From NCBI RefSeq assembly GCF_000344785.1, contig NC_020506.1, positions 1,550,001 to 1,614,000 on the forward strand: DNA of 64,000 nucleotides, read 5' to 3'. Numbering within the stretch: the first letter of the stretch is position 1; the number at the start of each line of letters is the position of its first letter. Under the pieces are notes generated by a model that searched no databases, was not told where the DNA came from, and was given only the letters and a program-made list of their open reading frames with translations. The DNA is from Corynebacterium callunae DSM 20147 (lineage in GTDB: Bacteria > Actinomycetota > Actinomycetes > Mycobacteriales > Mycobacteriaceae). The translations under genes were made by a program, and so were the position numbers. Positions 22,506 to 32,049 of this stretch are shown piece after piece.

Positions 22506-23684
22506 CTACATTCCGAGAACTGCGAGTTCCGAGGTAACGCGGTTTTCCAATTCTTCACGGATGGAAGCAACAGGAACCTTGTTGATGACCTCGTTGAAGA
22601 AGCCACGAACAATTAGGCGACGTGCTTCCTCAGCAGGGATGCCACGTGCTTGTAGGTAGAAAACGTGCTCGTCATCAAAGCGACCCACGGTTGCAGCGTG
22701 TCCTGCGCCAACGATCTGACCGGTTTCAATTTCCAGGTTTGGAATTGCATCGGCGCGAGCGCCTTCGGTAAGAACCAAGGAGCGGTTAGCTTCGTAGGTA
22801 TCGGTGCCATGTGCATTGGAGCGGATGAGCACATCGCCCACCCAACAGGTGCGAGCATCTGGCTTATCAGAGGTCTTATCACCCTGCAGCGCACCCTTAT
22901 AAAGGACGTTGGAGCGGCAATTTGGAACTGCGTGATCTACCAGCAGGCGCTGCTCAAAGTACTGTCCGTCATCTGCGAAGTACACACCGAGCATCTCAGC
23001 GTCGCCACCAGGAGCGGTGAAACGAACACGAGGAACGATGCGGACTACTTCGCCACCGAAGGTTGCCACAGTGTGGCGCAAAACAGCGTCGCGGCCGATC
23101 TTTGCAAGCTGGTTGCTCAGGTGAACTGCGTCATTGTTCCAGTGCGTATCGGTGATCACGGTGAGGCGAGCATTGTCACCCACGATGAACTCGACATTGT
23201 CAGCGTGTGTACCAGAGCCAACATATTGCAATGCGACGATGGCGTCGGCGTTGTCTTGTACCTCAATGGAGATAGCCCCGAAGGAGGTAACACCCTCGCC
23301 CTTACCAGTGACGGTGATGGTCACTGGTGAAGGGTTGTGGGAGTTCTTGGCGAAGGTGACAACGTCACCCTCCTCCATAGAAGTCCAAGCTTGAGCGGCC
23401 ACACGATCTACTGGTGCACCAGCGCGGCCGAGGCGCTCGTCATCGCGGGAAACACGCTCGTGAGTTACTGCTTCTGCGTCTGCAGGAATATCTACAGAGA
23501 CATCAGCGGCGGTTGCTGGTGCAAATTCGCCATTGTGGAGTCCACGCAGACGACGTAGAGAGATAAAACGCCATACTTCATCGCGTCCGCGAGGGATCTC
23601 AAAATCTTCCACGTTAAAGGAAGTAAAGAGATCTCCCTTGGTGTTGTGCGGGGTTGCGGCCTTAACAGTTGCTACTTCAGACAT
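22506..23684 (-). CDS. sufD: SufD, SufBCD scaffold subunit
   Basis: A 392-residue SufD. The beta-helix core (NVLYKGALQGDKTSDKPDAR, then ANRSLVLTEGARADAIPNLE) and the C-terminal helical domain with GHAATVGRFDDEHVFYLQAR are clear. It has the conserved His of the SufB-SufD cluster site (GHAATVG). It lies 5 nt downstream of sufB, so it is co-transcribed. Confidence 0.94.
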   Translation of the reverse strand: MSEVATVKAATPHNTKGDLFTSFNVEDFEIPRGRDEVWRFISLRRLRGLHNGEFAPATAADVSVDIPADAEAVTHERVSRDDERLGRAGAPVDRVAAQAWTSMEEGDVVTFAKNSHNPSPVTITVTGKGEGVTSFGAISIEVQDNADAIVALQYVGSGTHADNVEFIVGDNARLTVITDTHWNNDAVHLSNQLAKIGRDAVLRHTVATFGGEVVRIVPRVRFTAPGGDAEMLGVYFADDGQYFEQRLLVDHAVPNCRSNVLYKGALQGDKTSDKPDARTCWVGDVLIRSNAHGTDTYEANRSLVLTEGARADAIPNLEIETGQIVGAGHAATVGRFDDEHVFYLQARGIPAEEARRLIVRGFFNEVINKVPVASIREELENRVTSELAVLGM

Positions 23685-23689
23685 TGGGC

Positions 23690-25135
23690 TTAGCCCACCG
23701 ATCCTTCCATCTGCAATTCGATCAGTCGGTTGAGCTCGAGGGCGTACTCCATTGGGAGTTCCTTCGCGATTGGCTCAACGAAGCCACGGACGATCATGGC
23801 CATAGCTTCTTCTTGGGCAAGTCCACGGCTCATGAGGTAGAACAGCTGCTCCTCAGAAACCTGGGACACGGTTGCCTCGTGACCAAGGGAAACGTGATCA
23901 TTGCGGATGTCGTTGTATGGGTAGGTATCGGAACGAGAGATGTCGTCAACCAATAGCGCATCGCACTCAACGTTTGAGGTGGAGTGGTGTGCATTTGCGT
24001 TGATCTGCACCAAACCACGGTAGGCTGCACGTCCGCCGCCACGAGCGACAGACTTGGAGACAATGTTGGAGGAAGTATAAGGAGCCATGTGAGTCATCTT
24101 GGCGCCGGTGTCCTGGAACTGTCCCTCGCCTGCGAAAGCAACGGAAAGAACTTCGCCCTTAGCGTGAGGACCGGTCATCCACACAGCTGGGTACTTCATG
24201 GTGACCTTGGAACCGATGTTGCCATCGACCCATTCCATGGTGCCACCCTCTTCAACCTTGGTGCGCTTAGTCACCAGGTTGTAAACGTTGTTGGACCAGT
24301 TCTGAATGGTGGTGTATCGGCAACGTCCACCCTTCTTCACAATGATCTCAACTACTGCGGAGTGCAGGGAGTCAGACTTATAAATAGGAGCGGTACAACC
24401 CTCGACATAATGCACATAAGCATCTTCATCAACGATGATCAGGGTGCGTTCGAACTGACCCATGTTCTCGGTGTTGATGCGGAAGTATGCCTGCAGTGGG
24501 ATGTCAACGTGAACACCCTTTGGCACGTAGATGAAAGAGCCACCGGACCATACTGCTGCGTTAAGTGCAGAGAACTTGTTATCGCCAGCAGGGATAACGG
24601 TGCCGAAGTATTCCTGGAAGATTTCCGGGTGTTCCTTCAGCGCGGAGTCGGTGTCAAGGAAGATAACGCCCTTTTCTTCCAGGTCTTCGCGGATCTGGTG
24701 GTAAACAACCTCAGATTCATACTGAGCTGCCACACCAGCAACGAGACGCTGCTTCTCAGCCTCAGGAATACCTAGTTTGTCATAGGTATTCTTGATGTCG
24801 TCTGGAAGGTCTTCCCAGCTCTGAGCCTGCTTCTCGGTGGAACGGACAAAGTACTTGATGTTGTCAAAGTCGATGCCGGAAAGGTCTGCGCCCCAGGTCG
24901 GTACTGGCTTCTTTTCAAAGATGCTCAGTGCCTTTAGACGCTGCTGGAGCATCCATTCTGGCTCGCTCTTCTTGGCAGAGATGTCGCGTACAACATGTTC
25001 GCTGAGGCCACGCTGGGCAGAAGCGCCCGCAGCATCAGAGTCGTGCCAACCGTAGTTGTAGGGACCAATGGACTCAATAATTTGGTCATCGGTCAAGGGC
25101 TCAGTAACCCCTGGGTTCGTAGTTGCCGAAGTCAT
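23690..25135 (-). CDS. sufB: SufB, SufBCD scaffold subunit
   Basis: A 481-residue SufB, the cluster-building scaffold. The family blocks [39 protein letters not shown] (with the conserved Cys), [20 protein letters not shown] and [20 protein letters not shown] are present. No intein is seen, unlike the SufB of several mycobacteria. It is the first structural gene after sufR (15-bp gap). Confidence 0.95.
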   Translation of the reverse strand: MTSATTNPGVTEPLTDDQIIESIGPYNYGWHDSDAAGASAQRGLSEHVVRDISAKKSEPEWMLQQRLKALSIFEKKPVPTWGADLSGIDFDNIKYFVRSTEKQAQSWEDLPDDIKNTYDKLGIPEAEKQRLVAGVAAQYESEVVYHQIREDLEEKGVIFLDTDSALKEHPEIFQEYFGTVIPAGDNKFSALNAAVWSGGSFIYVPKGVHVDIPLQAYFRINTENMGQFERTLIIVDEDAYVHYVEGCTAPIYKSDSLHSAVVEIIVKKGGRCRYTTIQNWSNNVYNLVTKRTKVEEGGTMEWVDGNIGSKVTMKYPAVWMTGPHAKGEVLSVAFAGEGQFQDTGAKMTHMAPYTSSNIVSKSVARGGGRAAYRGLVQINANAHHSTSNVECDALLVDDISRSDTYPYNDIRNDHVSLGHEATVSQVSEEQLFYLMSRGLAQEEAMAMIVRGFVEPIAKELPMEYALELNRLIELQMEGSVG

Positions 25136-25150
25136 GATCCGCTCCTTTCA

Positions 25151-25837
25151 TCAGGAGTGTTTGATGGGTGTCAATGGGATATTTGTTGTGCAGATGCCGT
25201 GGCCATCAGCGATAGTGGCTAATGGCTGTGTGTGCTGTCCGAGAAGTTCAGAAACCGCCTGATGCTCTGCCTCACATAACTCGGGAAATTCCGAAGCCAC
25301 GCTTGAAATTGGGCAGTGATGCTGACAGATTTGCAAACCATTTCCGACAGTTTCGACTGTTGCTGCATAACCATGCCGACTAAAAGCCTCAACTAAGGAT
25401 TTGGCTGTGTCCTCAATTGATTGATCACTCTCGTGTCCAGGTGTTACCCCTTCCACGATCGTCGCGATCCGCTTTTGGGCAAATTTCCTTACAGCCATAT
25501 CCCCGCCCACATCACGAAGGGTGTGGAGGGCTGCTACTGCAAGAAGGTCATATTCATGGCCAAAAATTGAGCGACCTTTATCGGTAAGCCGATAGGATTT
25601 TGCCGGCCTGCCACGGGTCTTAGGCTCATAAGGATTTTGACGAGGCGCTGCCGCTTCCGCCAGCTCCTCCTCAACCAGATTGTCTAAGTGTCTGCGCACT
25701 CCTACTGTTGAAAGCTGAAGCTCATCCGCAATCTCGGAAGCAGTAACAGGGGCGCGTTCCAGCAGGATGAGCAAAATTTTCCGACGTGTATCGCCATCAA
25801 CGGCATGTACATCTCGATCATTTAAAACTCTTTCCAC
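25151..25837 (-). CDS. sufR: SufR Fe-S-sensing transcriptional repressor
   Basis: A 228-residue regulator with an N-terminal winged helix (APVTASEIADELQLSTVGVR, RRHLDNLVEEELAEAA) and a C-terminal cluster-binding part with CQHHCPISSV, then FPELCEAEH and GICTTNIP. The C-x3-C...C pattern is that of SufR [4Fe-4S] proteins. The start is GTG 25837, preceded by GGAGGTGACACCC. It leads the suf operon, so it should repress it autogenously when Fe-S supply is adequate. Confidence 0.93.
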   Translation of the reverse strand: MERVLNDRDVHAVDGDTRRKILLILLERAPVTASEIADELQLSTVGVRRHLDNLVEEELAEAAAPRQNPYEPKTRGRPAKSYRLTDKGRSIFGHEYDLLAVAALHTLRDVGGDMAVRKFAQKRIATIVEGVTPGHESDQSIEDTAKSLVEAFSRHGYAATVETVGNGLQICQHHCPISSVASEFPELCEAEHQAVSELLGQHTQPLATIADGHGICTTNIPLTPIKHS

Positions 25838-26155
25838 TGGGTGTCACCTCCTGCTTTCATTTCTTGAGATTGCTTATGGTGTTCCACTTACATCTTTAGA
25901 CAACACAAGTGTTCCCTAATTCTATTCCCTTGTCCAATCTCTGCCCTTCAACCTGCGGAAATAGCACCCACCACAAGGTTATAAATAAAGCTTTAATTAA
26001 CTCGGAATTAAGTTAAGGTTCCCTTATTTAGCCTGCGTATGGAATTAGATTCACAGCCAAGCTCAAACCTCCACAAAACTTAATAAATTTTGTGAAATAG
26101 CTCTCACCGCCATGCGAAACCGAGGCACCCTCTCCCATTGCGTAGAATATGGCGC
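25838..26155. promoter_or_regulatory. Divergent sufR / mptB control region with DtxR-like box
   Basis: 318 bp without a gene. TTAAGTTAAGGTTCCCTTA (26008-26026) matches the corynebacterial DtxR consensus TTAGGTTAGGCTAACCTAA at 13 of 19 positions by my count. Two GTGTTCC copies (25880-25925) flank ACACAAGTGT and may be part of a SufR operator. For mptB the hexamer TAGAAT (26143-26148) lies 7 nt before its GTG, giving a leaderless transcript. I know of reports that DtxR affects suf expression in C. glutamicum; binding here is untested. Confidence 0.5.
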
Positions 26156-27892
26156 GTGACTAAGGACGAGCAGATAATAAATGACACCGAGCACAAAGGA
26201 AATCAACCTCGATTTTCCCGGCTCCCCCGTCCTTTGCGCAGCATTGCCCAAGCATTTCCACGCATCGGAAGTGCTGGTTCGCGCTCCGCTAGCCTGCATA
26301 TTGAAACGCTTTTCGACGTCGCGAACGATGCGAACCCCAGCACTCACCGCGCGCTCAGCGCCGCGGAGCTGCGCCGCTTTGCCTTCCTTAGATATATAGG
26401 AACAATTGGCACCTTAATGATTGCCTTTGGAGCCTTGGGCGCAGGCGCCCTGCCGGTAGTAAATAATCCTTATGCCACCTTCCCTGGCGGCAATCTCATG
26501 GCCCGGATGTTGCAGTCATCGTCCATGGTGGTGCTCATCGGCGTGGGATTATTGGTACTGGCCTGGGTGATGATGGCGCCTTTATTGGGTGATTTTTTTA
26601 AAGCCTCGGCAGACAATAGGCCCGCTTTAACTCTGTCCATGTTGCGCCGCACCTTTGCCGCTTGGGTAGCACCTTTAATGCTCACTGCCCCACTTTTTAC
26701 TCAAGATATTTATTCTTACCTGGCTCAGGGCTCTATTGTTTCCCATGGCATGGACCCTTATTCCGGTGGACCTTTGGAGCTTTTGGGTCCCGATAATCAC
26801 CTGGCACGTTCCGTGCCCTTTATTTGGGCCCAGTCACCCTCGCCCTACGGTCCGGTGGCGCTCGGCATCGCGTCGTCGATAAGCACTATTACTAATGACA
26901 GCATTGTGGGTGGAGTTTTTGCACACCGCATCGTGGCGCTGCTGGGTGTGCTGGCCGCGGGTTGGGCTGTGACGATGCTGGCGCGACGCTGCCGAGTGTC
27001 GGCGGAGGTGGCGTTTTGGCTCGGCATCCTCAATCCGCTGCTGATCCTGCACTTGATTGGCGGAATTCATAATGAATCCGTACTACTGGGCTTTATGCTG
27101 GTTGGACTCGAGCTTGGCTTGCGCGGCGCCGATCGGATCCGCACAGGCTGGTGGAAGCCTGCCGCAGTTTACCTGCTCGCCAGCGGGATGCTTATTAGCT
27201 GTGCGGGACTAGTCAAGGTAACAGGCTTTATTTGTTTGGGCTTCGTAGGCATGGCTGTGGCGCGAGAATTTCATGCCCGCGGGTTTAAGAATTACTCTTC
27301 GCTAGGCTTAGCCATTCTCATTCAAGTCTTCACACTTGTCTTCACGGTGGCCGTTATCAGTGCCCTTAGCGGAATTGGGCTCGGTTGGATTACCGGTCAA
27401 GGTGGTGCTGCCACCATTCGCAGTTGGATGTCTATCACCACAAACATTGGCGTTATCTTTGGATTTTTGGCCATGAATTTAGGGCTAGGCGATCACACCG
27501 CAGCAATGCTTTCAGTGACACGCGCGGCTGGAATCTTGGTGGCAGGTGCCTTTATGGTGCGCATGCTTTTAGCAACTTATCGTGGACGAATTCATGCTAT
27601 CGGCGGTCTGGGAGTATCCACCTTTGTGCTAGTTATTCTCTTCCCGGTGGTGCACCCCTGGTACATGCTGTGGGCGATTGTTCCCCTAGCTCCCTGGGCA
27701 AACCGCCTGCTCTTCCAAATTGGTGTTATTGCCTATTCCACGGCCTTCAGCTTCTTTGTGCTGCCACGCGGCCTCGCGCTACCTCCCATGACTGTTTTTA
27801 ATATTTATTTTGGTGCAGCCCTGGGTTTTGCAGCCTTGCTCACAGTTGGATGGTGGAGGTTGAAAAGAACTACAACCTTAGGTCTACACTGA
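26156..27892 (+). CDS. mptB: MptB alpha-(1->6)-mannopyranosyltransferase
   Basis: A 578-residue GT-C glycosyltransferase that extends the mannan core of lipomannan at the cell membrane using polyprenyl-phosphate mannose. About 12-13 hydrophobic spans are visible. The GT-C signature acidic loop lies after the second luminal span: FTQDIYSYLAQGSIVSHGMD, with DPYSGGP. The C-terminal VVHPWYMLWAIVPLAPW block is typical of the MptA/MptB family. GTG 26156 is preferred over TTG-type starts further upstream because TAGAAT ends 7 nt before it. It is conserved next to the ABC genes and ctaA, as in mycobacteria (Rv1459c-Rv1456c order, from memory). Confidence 0.88.
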   Translation: MTKDEQIINDTEHKGNQPRFSRLPRPLRSIAQAFPRIGSAGSRSASLHIETLFDVANDANPSTHRALSAAELRRFAFLRYIGTIGTLMIAFGALGAGALPVVNNPYATFPGGNLMARMLQSSSMVVLIGVGLLVLAWVMMAPLLGDFFKASADNRPALTLSMLRRTFAAWVAPLMLTAPLFTQDIYSYLAQGSIVSHGMDPYSGGPLELLGPDNHLARSVPFIWAQSPSPYGPVALGIASSISTITNDSIVGGVFAHRIVALLGVLAAGWAVTMLARRCRVSAEVAFWLGILNPLLILHLIGGIHNESVLLGFMLVGLELGLRGADRIRTGWWKPAAVYLLASGMLISCAGLVKVTGFICLGFVGMAVAREFHARGFKNYSSLGLAILIQVFTLVFTVAVISALSGIGLGWITGQGGAATIRSWMSITTNIGVIFGFLAMNLGLGDHTAAMLSVTRAAGILVAGAFMVRMLLATYRGRIHAIGGLGVSTFVLVILFPVVHPWYMLWAIVPLAPWANRLLFQIGVIAYSTAFSFFVLPRGLALPPMTVFNIYFGAALGFAALLTVGWWRLKRTTTLGLH

Positions 27893-27898
27893 TCATTT

Positions 27899-28918
27899 GT
27901 GACTTCTGAGTTTTCCGCGGAAAATACCCCACTTGAGGTGCTACAAGGCAGCTCTGCAGCTCAAGCAACGATACCGCCCCGTGATCCGGCGATTGTCCTA
28001 AAAAACGTCATCAAACGTTATGGGCCAACTACTGCCGTGAATGGTTTATCTTTTAGCGTCGAACGTGGTTCAGTGCTCGCATTACTTGGGCCAAATGGTG
28101 CAGGCAAGACCACCACCATTGAAATGTGCGAGGGTTTTACCGCACCCACCGCTGGTGAAATTGAGGTGCTGGGCATAAATCCCACCACCCATCCAGACCA
28201 GGTCCGTCGCCGCATCGGCATCATGCTGCAAGGTGGCGGTTCCTATAGCGGAATTAGGGTGCTGGAAATGCTAAAACTTAGCGCCTCCTATAACGCCAAT
28301 CCGCATGACCCAGAATGGCTACTGGACCTGGTGGGGTTACGCGAGCAGCGCAACACCACCTACCGCAGGCTCTCTGGCGGACAACAACAACGCCTATCTC
28401 TCGCACTTGCACTGATTGGCCGGCCTGAGGTGGTTTTCCTCGATGAACCCACCGCCGGCATGGATGCCCAATCACGCAATATGGTGTGGGAACTGGTCAG
28501 CAACCTCAAAAGGGATGGCGTCACTGTTATCTTGACCACCCACCTGATGGATGAGGCGGAGGCCTTGGCTGATCAAGTAATCATTATTGATAAAGGTCAG
28601 ATTGTTGCCAGTGGCACTCCAGCGGAACTAACCAGCCAAAATAAGGAAAGAGGGGGAAATATCTCCCTGGAGACAACTACTCCCCTTGATCTAAACGCGC
28701 TCCTGGAAAAACTACGGACTGCAGGCATTGAGAATGTGCAGGTACGCGCCAGCAGGCCACTGTCTTATTCCATCAAAATTGATCCAACCCCGGTCTCAAT
28801 TGCGCAAGTCACGCTGGCCATTGCAGAACAAGGTGTGTTGATCAATGCACTCAATACCGGACACCGTTCTTTGGAAGATGTCTTCCTGGAAATTACTGGC
28901 AAAGAACTAAGGAGTTAA
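27899..28918 (+). CDS. ABC transporter ATP-binding protein (DrrA-like exporter)
   Basis: A 339-residue ATPase for the permease encoded 6 nt downstream. Walker A LGPNGAGKTTT, Q-loop MLQGGGSYSGI, signature LSGGQQQRLS, Walker B VVFLDEPTAGMD, H-loop LTTHLMDEAEAL. The C-terminal domain of ~90 residues is the DrrA/CcmA type. The start is GTG 27899, 6 nt after mptB. The mptB-ABC-ABC-ctaA order is shared with mycobacteria, so the exporter is probably linked to heme or envelope function; the substrate is unknown. Confidence 0.88.
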   Translation: MTSEFSAENTPLEVLQGSSAAQATIPPRDPAIVLKNVIKRYGPTTAVNGLSFSVERGSVLALLGPNGAGKTTTIEMCEGFTAPTAGEIEVLGINPTTHPDQVRRRIGIMLQGGGSYSGIRVLEMLKLSASYNANPHDPEWLLDLVGLREQRNTTYRRLSGGQQQRLSLALALIGRPEVVFLDEPTAGMDAQSRNMVWELVSNLKRDGVTVILTTHLMDEAEALADQVIIIDKGQIVASGTPAELTSQNKERGGNISLETTTPLDLNALLEKLRTAGIENVQVRASRPLSYSIKIDPTPVSIAQVTLAIAEQGVLINALNTGHRSLEDVFLEITGKELRS

Positions 28919-28924
28919 TCCCCC

Positions 28925-29740
28925 ATGTCTAAAAAGCCTGCAGCTACCCATACCGCCAACTCGGCCCCGGTACAACAGAGTTATGCTCCTGGAACCTTTG
29001 CGCCGGCTCCGCAGCGCGCTACTCCAGCTCGTATGCTCGCTGCCCAAGGTAAGGTGGAGTCCCTTCTTTTCCTGCGCCACGGTGAACAACAACTGCTAAA
29101 TATCATCATTCCTTTTATTGGATTGATTGCTCTAGCAAAATTTGATCTAGTACCCGGCGAACATTCCCTGGACAAGACCTTCCCCTTTGTATTGGCTGTG
29201 GCTTCAATGAGTTCCGGGTTCACGGGTCAAGCCATCAGCCTTGCTTTTGACCGTCGATATGGCGCTCTTAAAAGAACTGGCGCCAGTGGAGTTCCAGCCT
29301 GGACGATTATCTTTGGCAAGGTCATCGCCGTGGTGGCAGTAACGGTGGTTCAAGTCATCATCTTGGGCACCACCGCACTGCTCTTGGGTTGGAGTGCTCC
29401 ACTGGGCGGTGTGATCTTTGGTCTTTTCACTCTCTTTGTGGGTGTTGCTACCTTTACCGCCATGGGCCTCTTAATGGGTGGCACCTTATCTTCAGAATTA
29501 GTGCTTGCACTTGCCAATCTCATTTGGATTACCTTGACCGGACTTGCCGCATGGGCTGTCTTTTCCCCCGAGGTTGATGCTGGTGGAATCCTCTCCATCA
29601 TTCCTTCCATCGCACTGGGTCATGGGATGGTAGAGGCCTTTAATGGTCACCTGCCATGGATGCAATTAGGAATTTTACTGTTGTGGCTGCTTGGTACCTC
29701 CTTTGCTGCCAATAAGCTCTTTAGCTTTACCGCCAAGTAA
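28925..29740 (+). CDS. ABC-2 type transporter permease
   Basis: A 271-residue integral membrane protein with six spans (for example NIIIPFIGLIALAKF, TIIFGKVIAVVAVTVVQVII, LGTTALLLGWSAPLGGVIFG, SELVLALANLIWITLTGLAA). The cytoplasmic N-terminus of ~50 residues is Pro/Ala-rich. It pairs with the ATPase just upstream, with which it shares an operon. It ends 153 bp before ctaA. Confidence 0.85.
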   Translation: MSKKPAATHTANSAPVQQSYAPGTFAPAPQRATPARMLAAQGKVESLLFLRHGEQQLLNIIIPFIGLIALAKFDLVPGEHSLDKTFPFVLAVASMSSGFTGQAISLAFDRRYGALKRTGASGVPAWTIIFGKVIAVVAVTVVQVIILGTTALLLGWSAPLGGVIFGLFTLFVGVATFTAMGLLMGGTLSSELVLALANLIWITLTGLAAWAVFSPEVDAGGILSIIPSIALGHGMVEAFNGHLPWMQLGILLLWLLGTSFAANKLFSFTAK

Positions 29741-29893
29741 TTCCCGAACCTTTCCTGACCGGTCTCCGCAAGAGGCAGGCAGGTTGTCGGAAAAATCCCC
29801 CAAAAGTTCCCCAGTTTCTTAGTGGTTAATCCCACTGCCACTGGGGCTTTTCCAATTCCCAATATTGTCCTATGAAGGGATAAGGTTGTCGCT

Positions 29894-30904
29894 GTGTCTA
29901 CTTCGATTGTGCCATCTGATCAGTCATTAAAGATGGGTCCGTTTGCCAAATGGGCTCCCACCATGAAGCTGCAGCGCTTGCTCGCACTTTTGCTGCTGAT
30001 TTTCCAGGGTGGCATTACTGTCACCGGTTCCATTGTGCGTGTTACCGGCTCTGGCCTTGGTTGCGATACCTGGCCACTGTGCCACGAGGGCTCCCTGGTT
30101 CCAGTTGCAGGTGCAGCACCCTGGATTCACCAGGCCGTGGAATTTGGCAACCGCATGCTCACCTTTGTGCTGGTAGCTGCTGCCCTTGCAGTGTTCCTCT
30201 CAGTTTTGGCTGCTAAGAGGCGCAAAGAGATCGTGATCCACTCTTTCATCCAAGGTTTGGGCATCATCGCTCAGGCGGTAATTGGTGGTATCACTGTTTT
30301 GGTTGATCTGCACTGGTATGCCGTTGCGCTGCACTTCCTGCCGTCTATGATCTTGGTCTTTTTGGCCGCAGTGCTTTATACCCGCATCGGTGAACCAGAT
30401 GATGGCACCGCGACTGTTGCTTTCCCAGGTTGGATTCGCGTAGTTGCGGTTATTGCAACTATTGCTATGGCAGTTGTCCTTATCACCGGCACCATGACCA
30501 CTGGCGCTGGTGTGCACTCCGGAGATGATGGCGTGGGTATGCAAGGTCGTCTCAACGTAGATATTGATTGGATGGCACATGTGCATGGTTACAACATGTA
30601 CGTCTACCTCTTCTTTACCCTCATTGTGGTCTTTGGCCTTTATCGGGCTAAAGCGGCAGCAAAGACCCAAAAGCTGGGCTTCGCGCTGATTATCTTTATT
30701 CTGATCCAAGCAGGCATCGGCATTATGCAATATCGCCTGGGTGTGCCGCGTTGGAGCATTCCTTTCCACATTGCGATGTCTGCCGTGGTCGTGGCCTTCA
30801 CTTCCCTTTTGTGGGCGCAGGGCCGTCCCCGCTTGGGCGGACAAGCCCAGGTAACCGGTTCACCCGCAGGTGATCTCAAGCACCAAGCACTTAGTGCTGC
30901 ATAA
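29894..30904 (+). CDS. ctaA: Heme A synthase
   Basis: A 336-residue COX15/CtaA enzyme that oxidises the C8 methyl of heme O to give heme A for cytochrome aa3 oxidase. Eight hydrophobic segments and the heme-ligand histidines are visible: HQAVEFGNRMLTF, LHWYAVALHFLPS, HVHGYNMYVYLFF, and PFHIAMSAVVVA. The extracellular Cys pair (GLGCDTWPLCHEG) fits the actinobacterial form. GTG 29894 follows TAAGGT (7 nt), a leaderless pattern. ctaB, which acts before it, lies about 2 kb away on the other strand. Confidence 0.93.
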   Translation: MSTSIVPSDQSLKMGPFAKWAPTMKLQRLLALLLLIFQGGITVTGSIVRVTGSGLGCDTWPLCHEGSLVPVAGAAPWIHQAVEFGNRMLTFVLVAAALAVFLSVLAAKRRKEIVIHSFIQGLGIIAQAVIGGITVLVDLHWYAVALHFLPSMILVFLAAVLYTRIGEPDDGTATVAFPGWIRVVAVIATIAMAVVLITGTMTTGAGVHSGDDGVGMQGRLNVDIDWMAHVHGYNMYVYLFFTLIVVFGLYRAKAAAKTQKLGFALIIFILIQAGIGIMQYRLGVPRWSIPFHIAMSAVVVAFTSLLWAQGRPRLGGQAQVTGSPAGDLKHQALSAA

Positions 30905-31014
30905 ACTTCAGACTTCCTTAGTCTTCCAGCCCCCGGCGCAGAATTTACTTCTGTACCGGGGGCATTTTGGATATTTTTCCAACTCTGGCGAGGAGTCGGG
31001 TTAATCTGGGCTTT

Positions 31015-31983
31015 ATGAAAGCAATTACTGTCTCACGCACCGGTGGACCCGAAGTCCTGGAACTCACTGAAGTTGAAGCTCCACAACCAACCGCTGATCA
31101 AGTGCTCGTCAGCGTAACTATGGCAGGTGTTAACTATATTGACACCTATTATCGCGAAGGCATCTACCATTCTCGGTTGCCTCTTATCCCTGGATTTGAA
31201 GGCACGGGCCGTGTGCTCCATGATCCCCAAGGTCTTATTGCTGAGGGCACCAAGGTGGCGTGGTGTGACGCGATGGGTTCCTATGCCCAGCAGGTCTGTG
31301 TGCCCCGTGACCGACTAGTTGCCGTCCCGGAGGGTGTGAGCCCAGAAATCGCCGCTTCAATGCTGATGCAGGGTATGACTGCCCATTTTCTCACCCATGG
31401 TGTGTATGAACTCAAAGAGGGCGATAGCTGCCTTATTACTGCCGGTGCAGGTGGTGTTGGTTTGCTCGCCACCCAAATGGCAGCGGCCCAGGGCGCGCGC
31501 GTTTATAGCGTGGTGTCCACCGACGAAAAGGCAGAACTGGCCTTTGATGCTGGTGCTACCGAAGTTTTCCGCTATTCCGATAATTTGGCTGAGCAGGTGC
31601 GTCGCCACAACGGCGGTCATGGCGTTGATGTAGTTTATGACGGCGTTGGCCAGGCAACGTTCATGGAGTCTTTGGAGGCAGTGCGCCCTCGCGGCACAGT
31701 TTGTCTCTTCGGCGCAGCCTCCGGCCCCGTTGAACCCTTTGATCCACAGTTGCTCAATTCCCACGGTTCCATCTTCTTAACGCGACCCTCACTTGGCGCC
31801 TGGACCTCCGAAGAGGGTGAATTTGCCAAGCGCGCGCAGGCAGTTACCCAGGCTATCGTCGAGGGCACCTTAAGGGTGCGAGTCACGGGTACTTATGAGC
31901 TTGTCGACGCCCCCTCGGCGCATCGCGATCTGCAGTCCCGGGCCACTAGCGGTTCAATTGTGTTAAGCATTCCACAAGATTAA
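31015..31983 (+). CDS. qor: Zinc-independent NADPH:quinone oxidoreductase
   Basis: A 322-residue MDR-superfamily quinone reductase. NADPH site ITAGAGGVGLLATQMAAA with VVSTDEKAELAFDAGA, and GVNYIDTYYREGIYHSRLPL typical of the Qor group; the structural zinc Cys cluster is absent. ATG 31015 is chosen (family N-terminus MKAITVSRTGGPEVLEL) over 30967; TAATCT lies 7 nt before it, suggesting a leaderless transcript. Downstream is a perfect terminator shared with ctaB. Confidence 0.9.
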   Translation: MKAITVSRTGGPEVLELTEVEAPQPTADQVLVSVTMAGVNYIDTYYREGIYHSRLPLIPGFEGTGRVLHDPQGLIAEGTKVAWCDAMGSYAQQVCVPRDRLVAVPEGVSPEIAASMLMQGMTAHFLTHGVYELKEGDSCLITAGAGGVGLLATQMAAAQGARVYSVVSTDEKAELAFDAGATEVFRYSDNLAEQVRRHNGGHGVDVVYDGVGQATFMESLEAVRPRGTVCLFGAASGPVEPFDPQLLNSHGSIFLTRPSLGAWTSEEGEFAKRAQAVTQAIVEGTLRVRVTGTYELVDAPSAHRDLQSRATSGSIVLSIPQD

Positions 31984-32029
31984 AAAAGATCCTGGCCCTC
32001 ACTGAAAACAGTGAGGGCCAGGATCTTTT
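31984..32029. terminator. Perfect bidirectional terminator between qor and ctaB
   Basis: Arms 31984-32004 and 32009-32029 form a 21-bp perfect stem (left arm begins AAAAGATCCTGGCC) with an AAAA loop. A and T tails on both strands let it serve both convergent genes. Confidence 0.92.
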
Positions 32030-32049
32030 CGTCGAAAAGCACTTTCTTT

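Noticed and set aside
23690..25135. Intein in SufB, as in several mycobacteria
   Set aside because: The SufB sequence is uninterrupted and of normal length.
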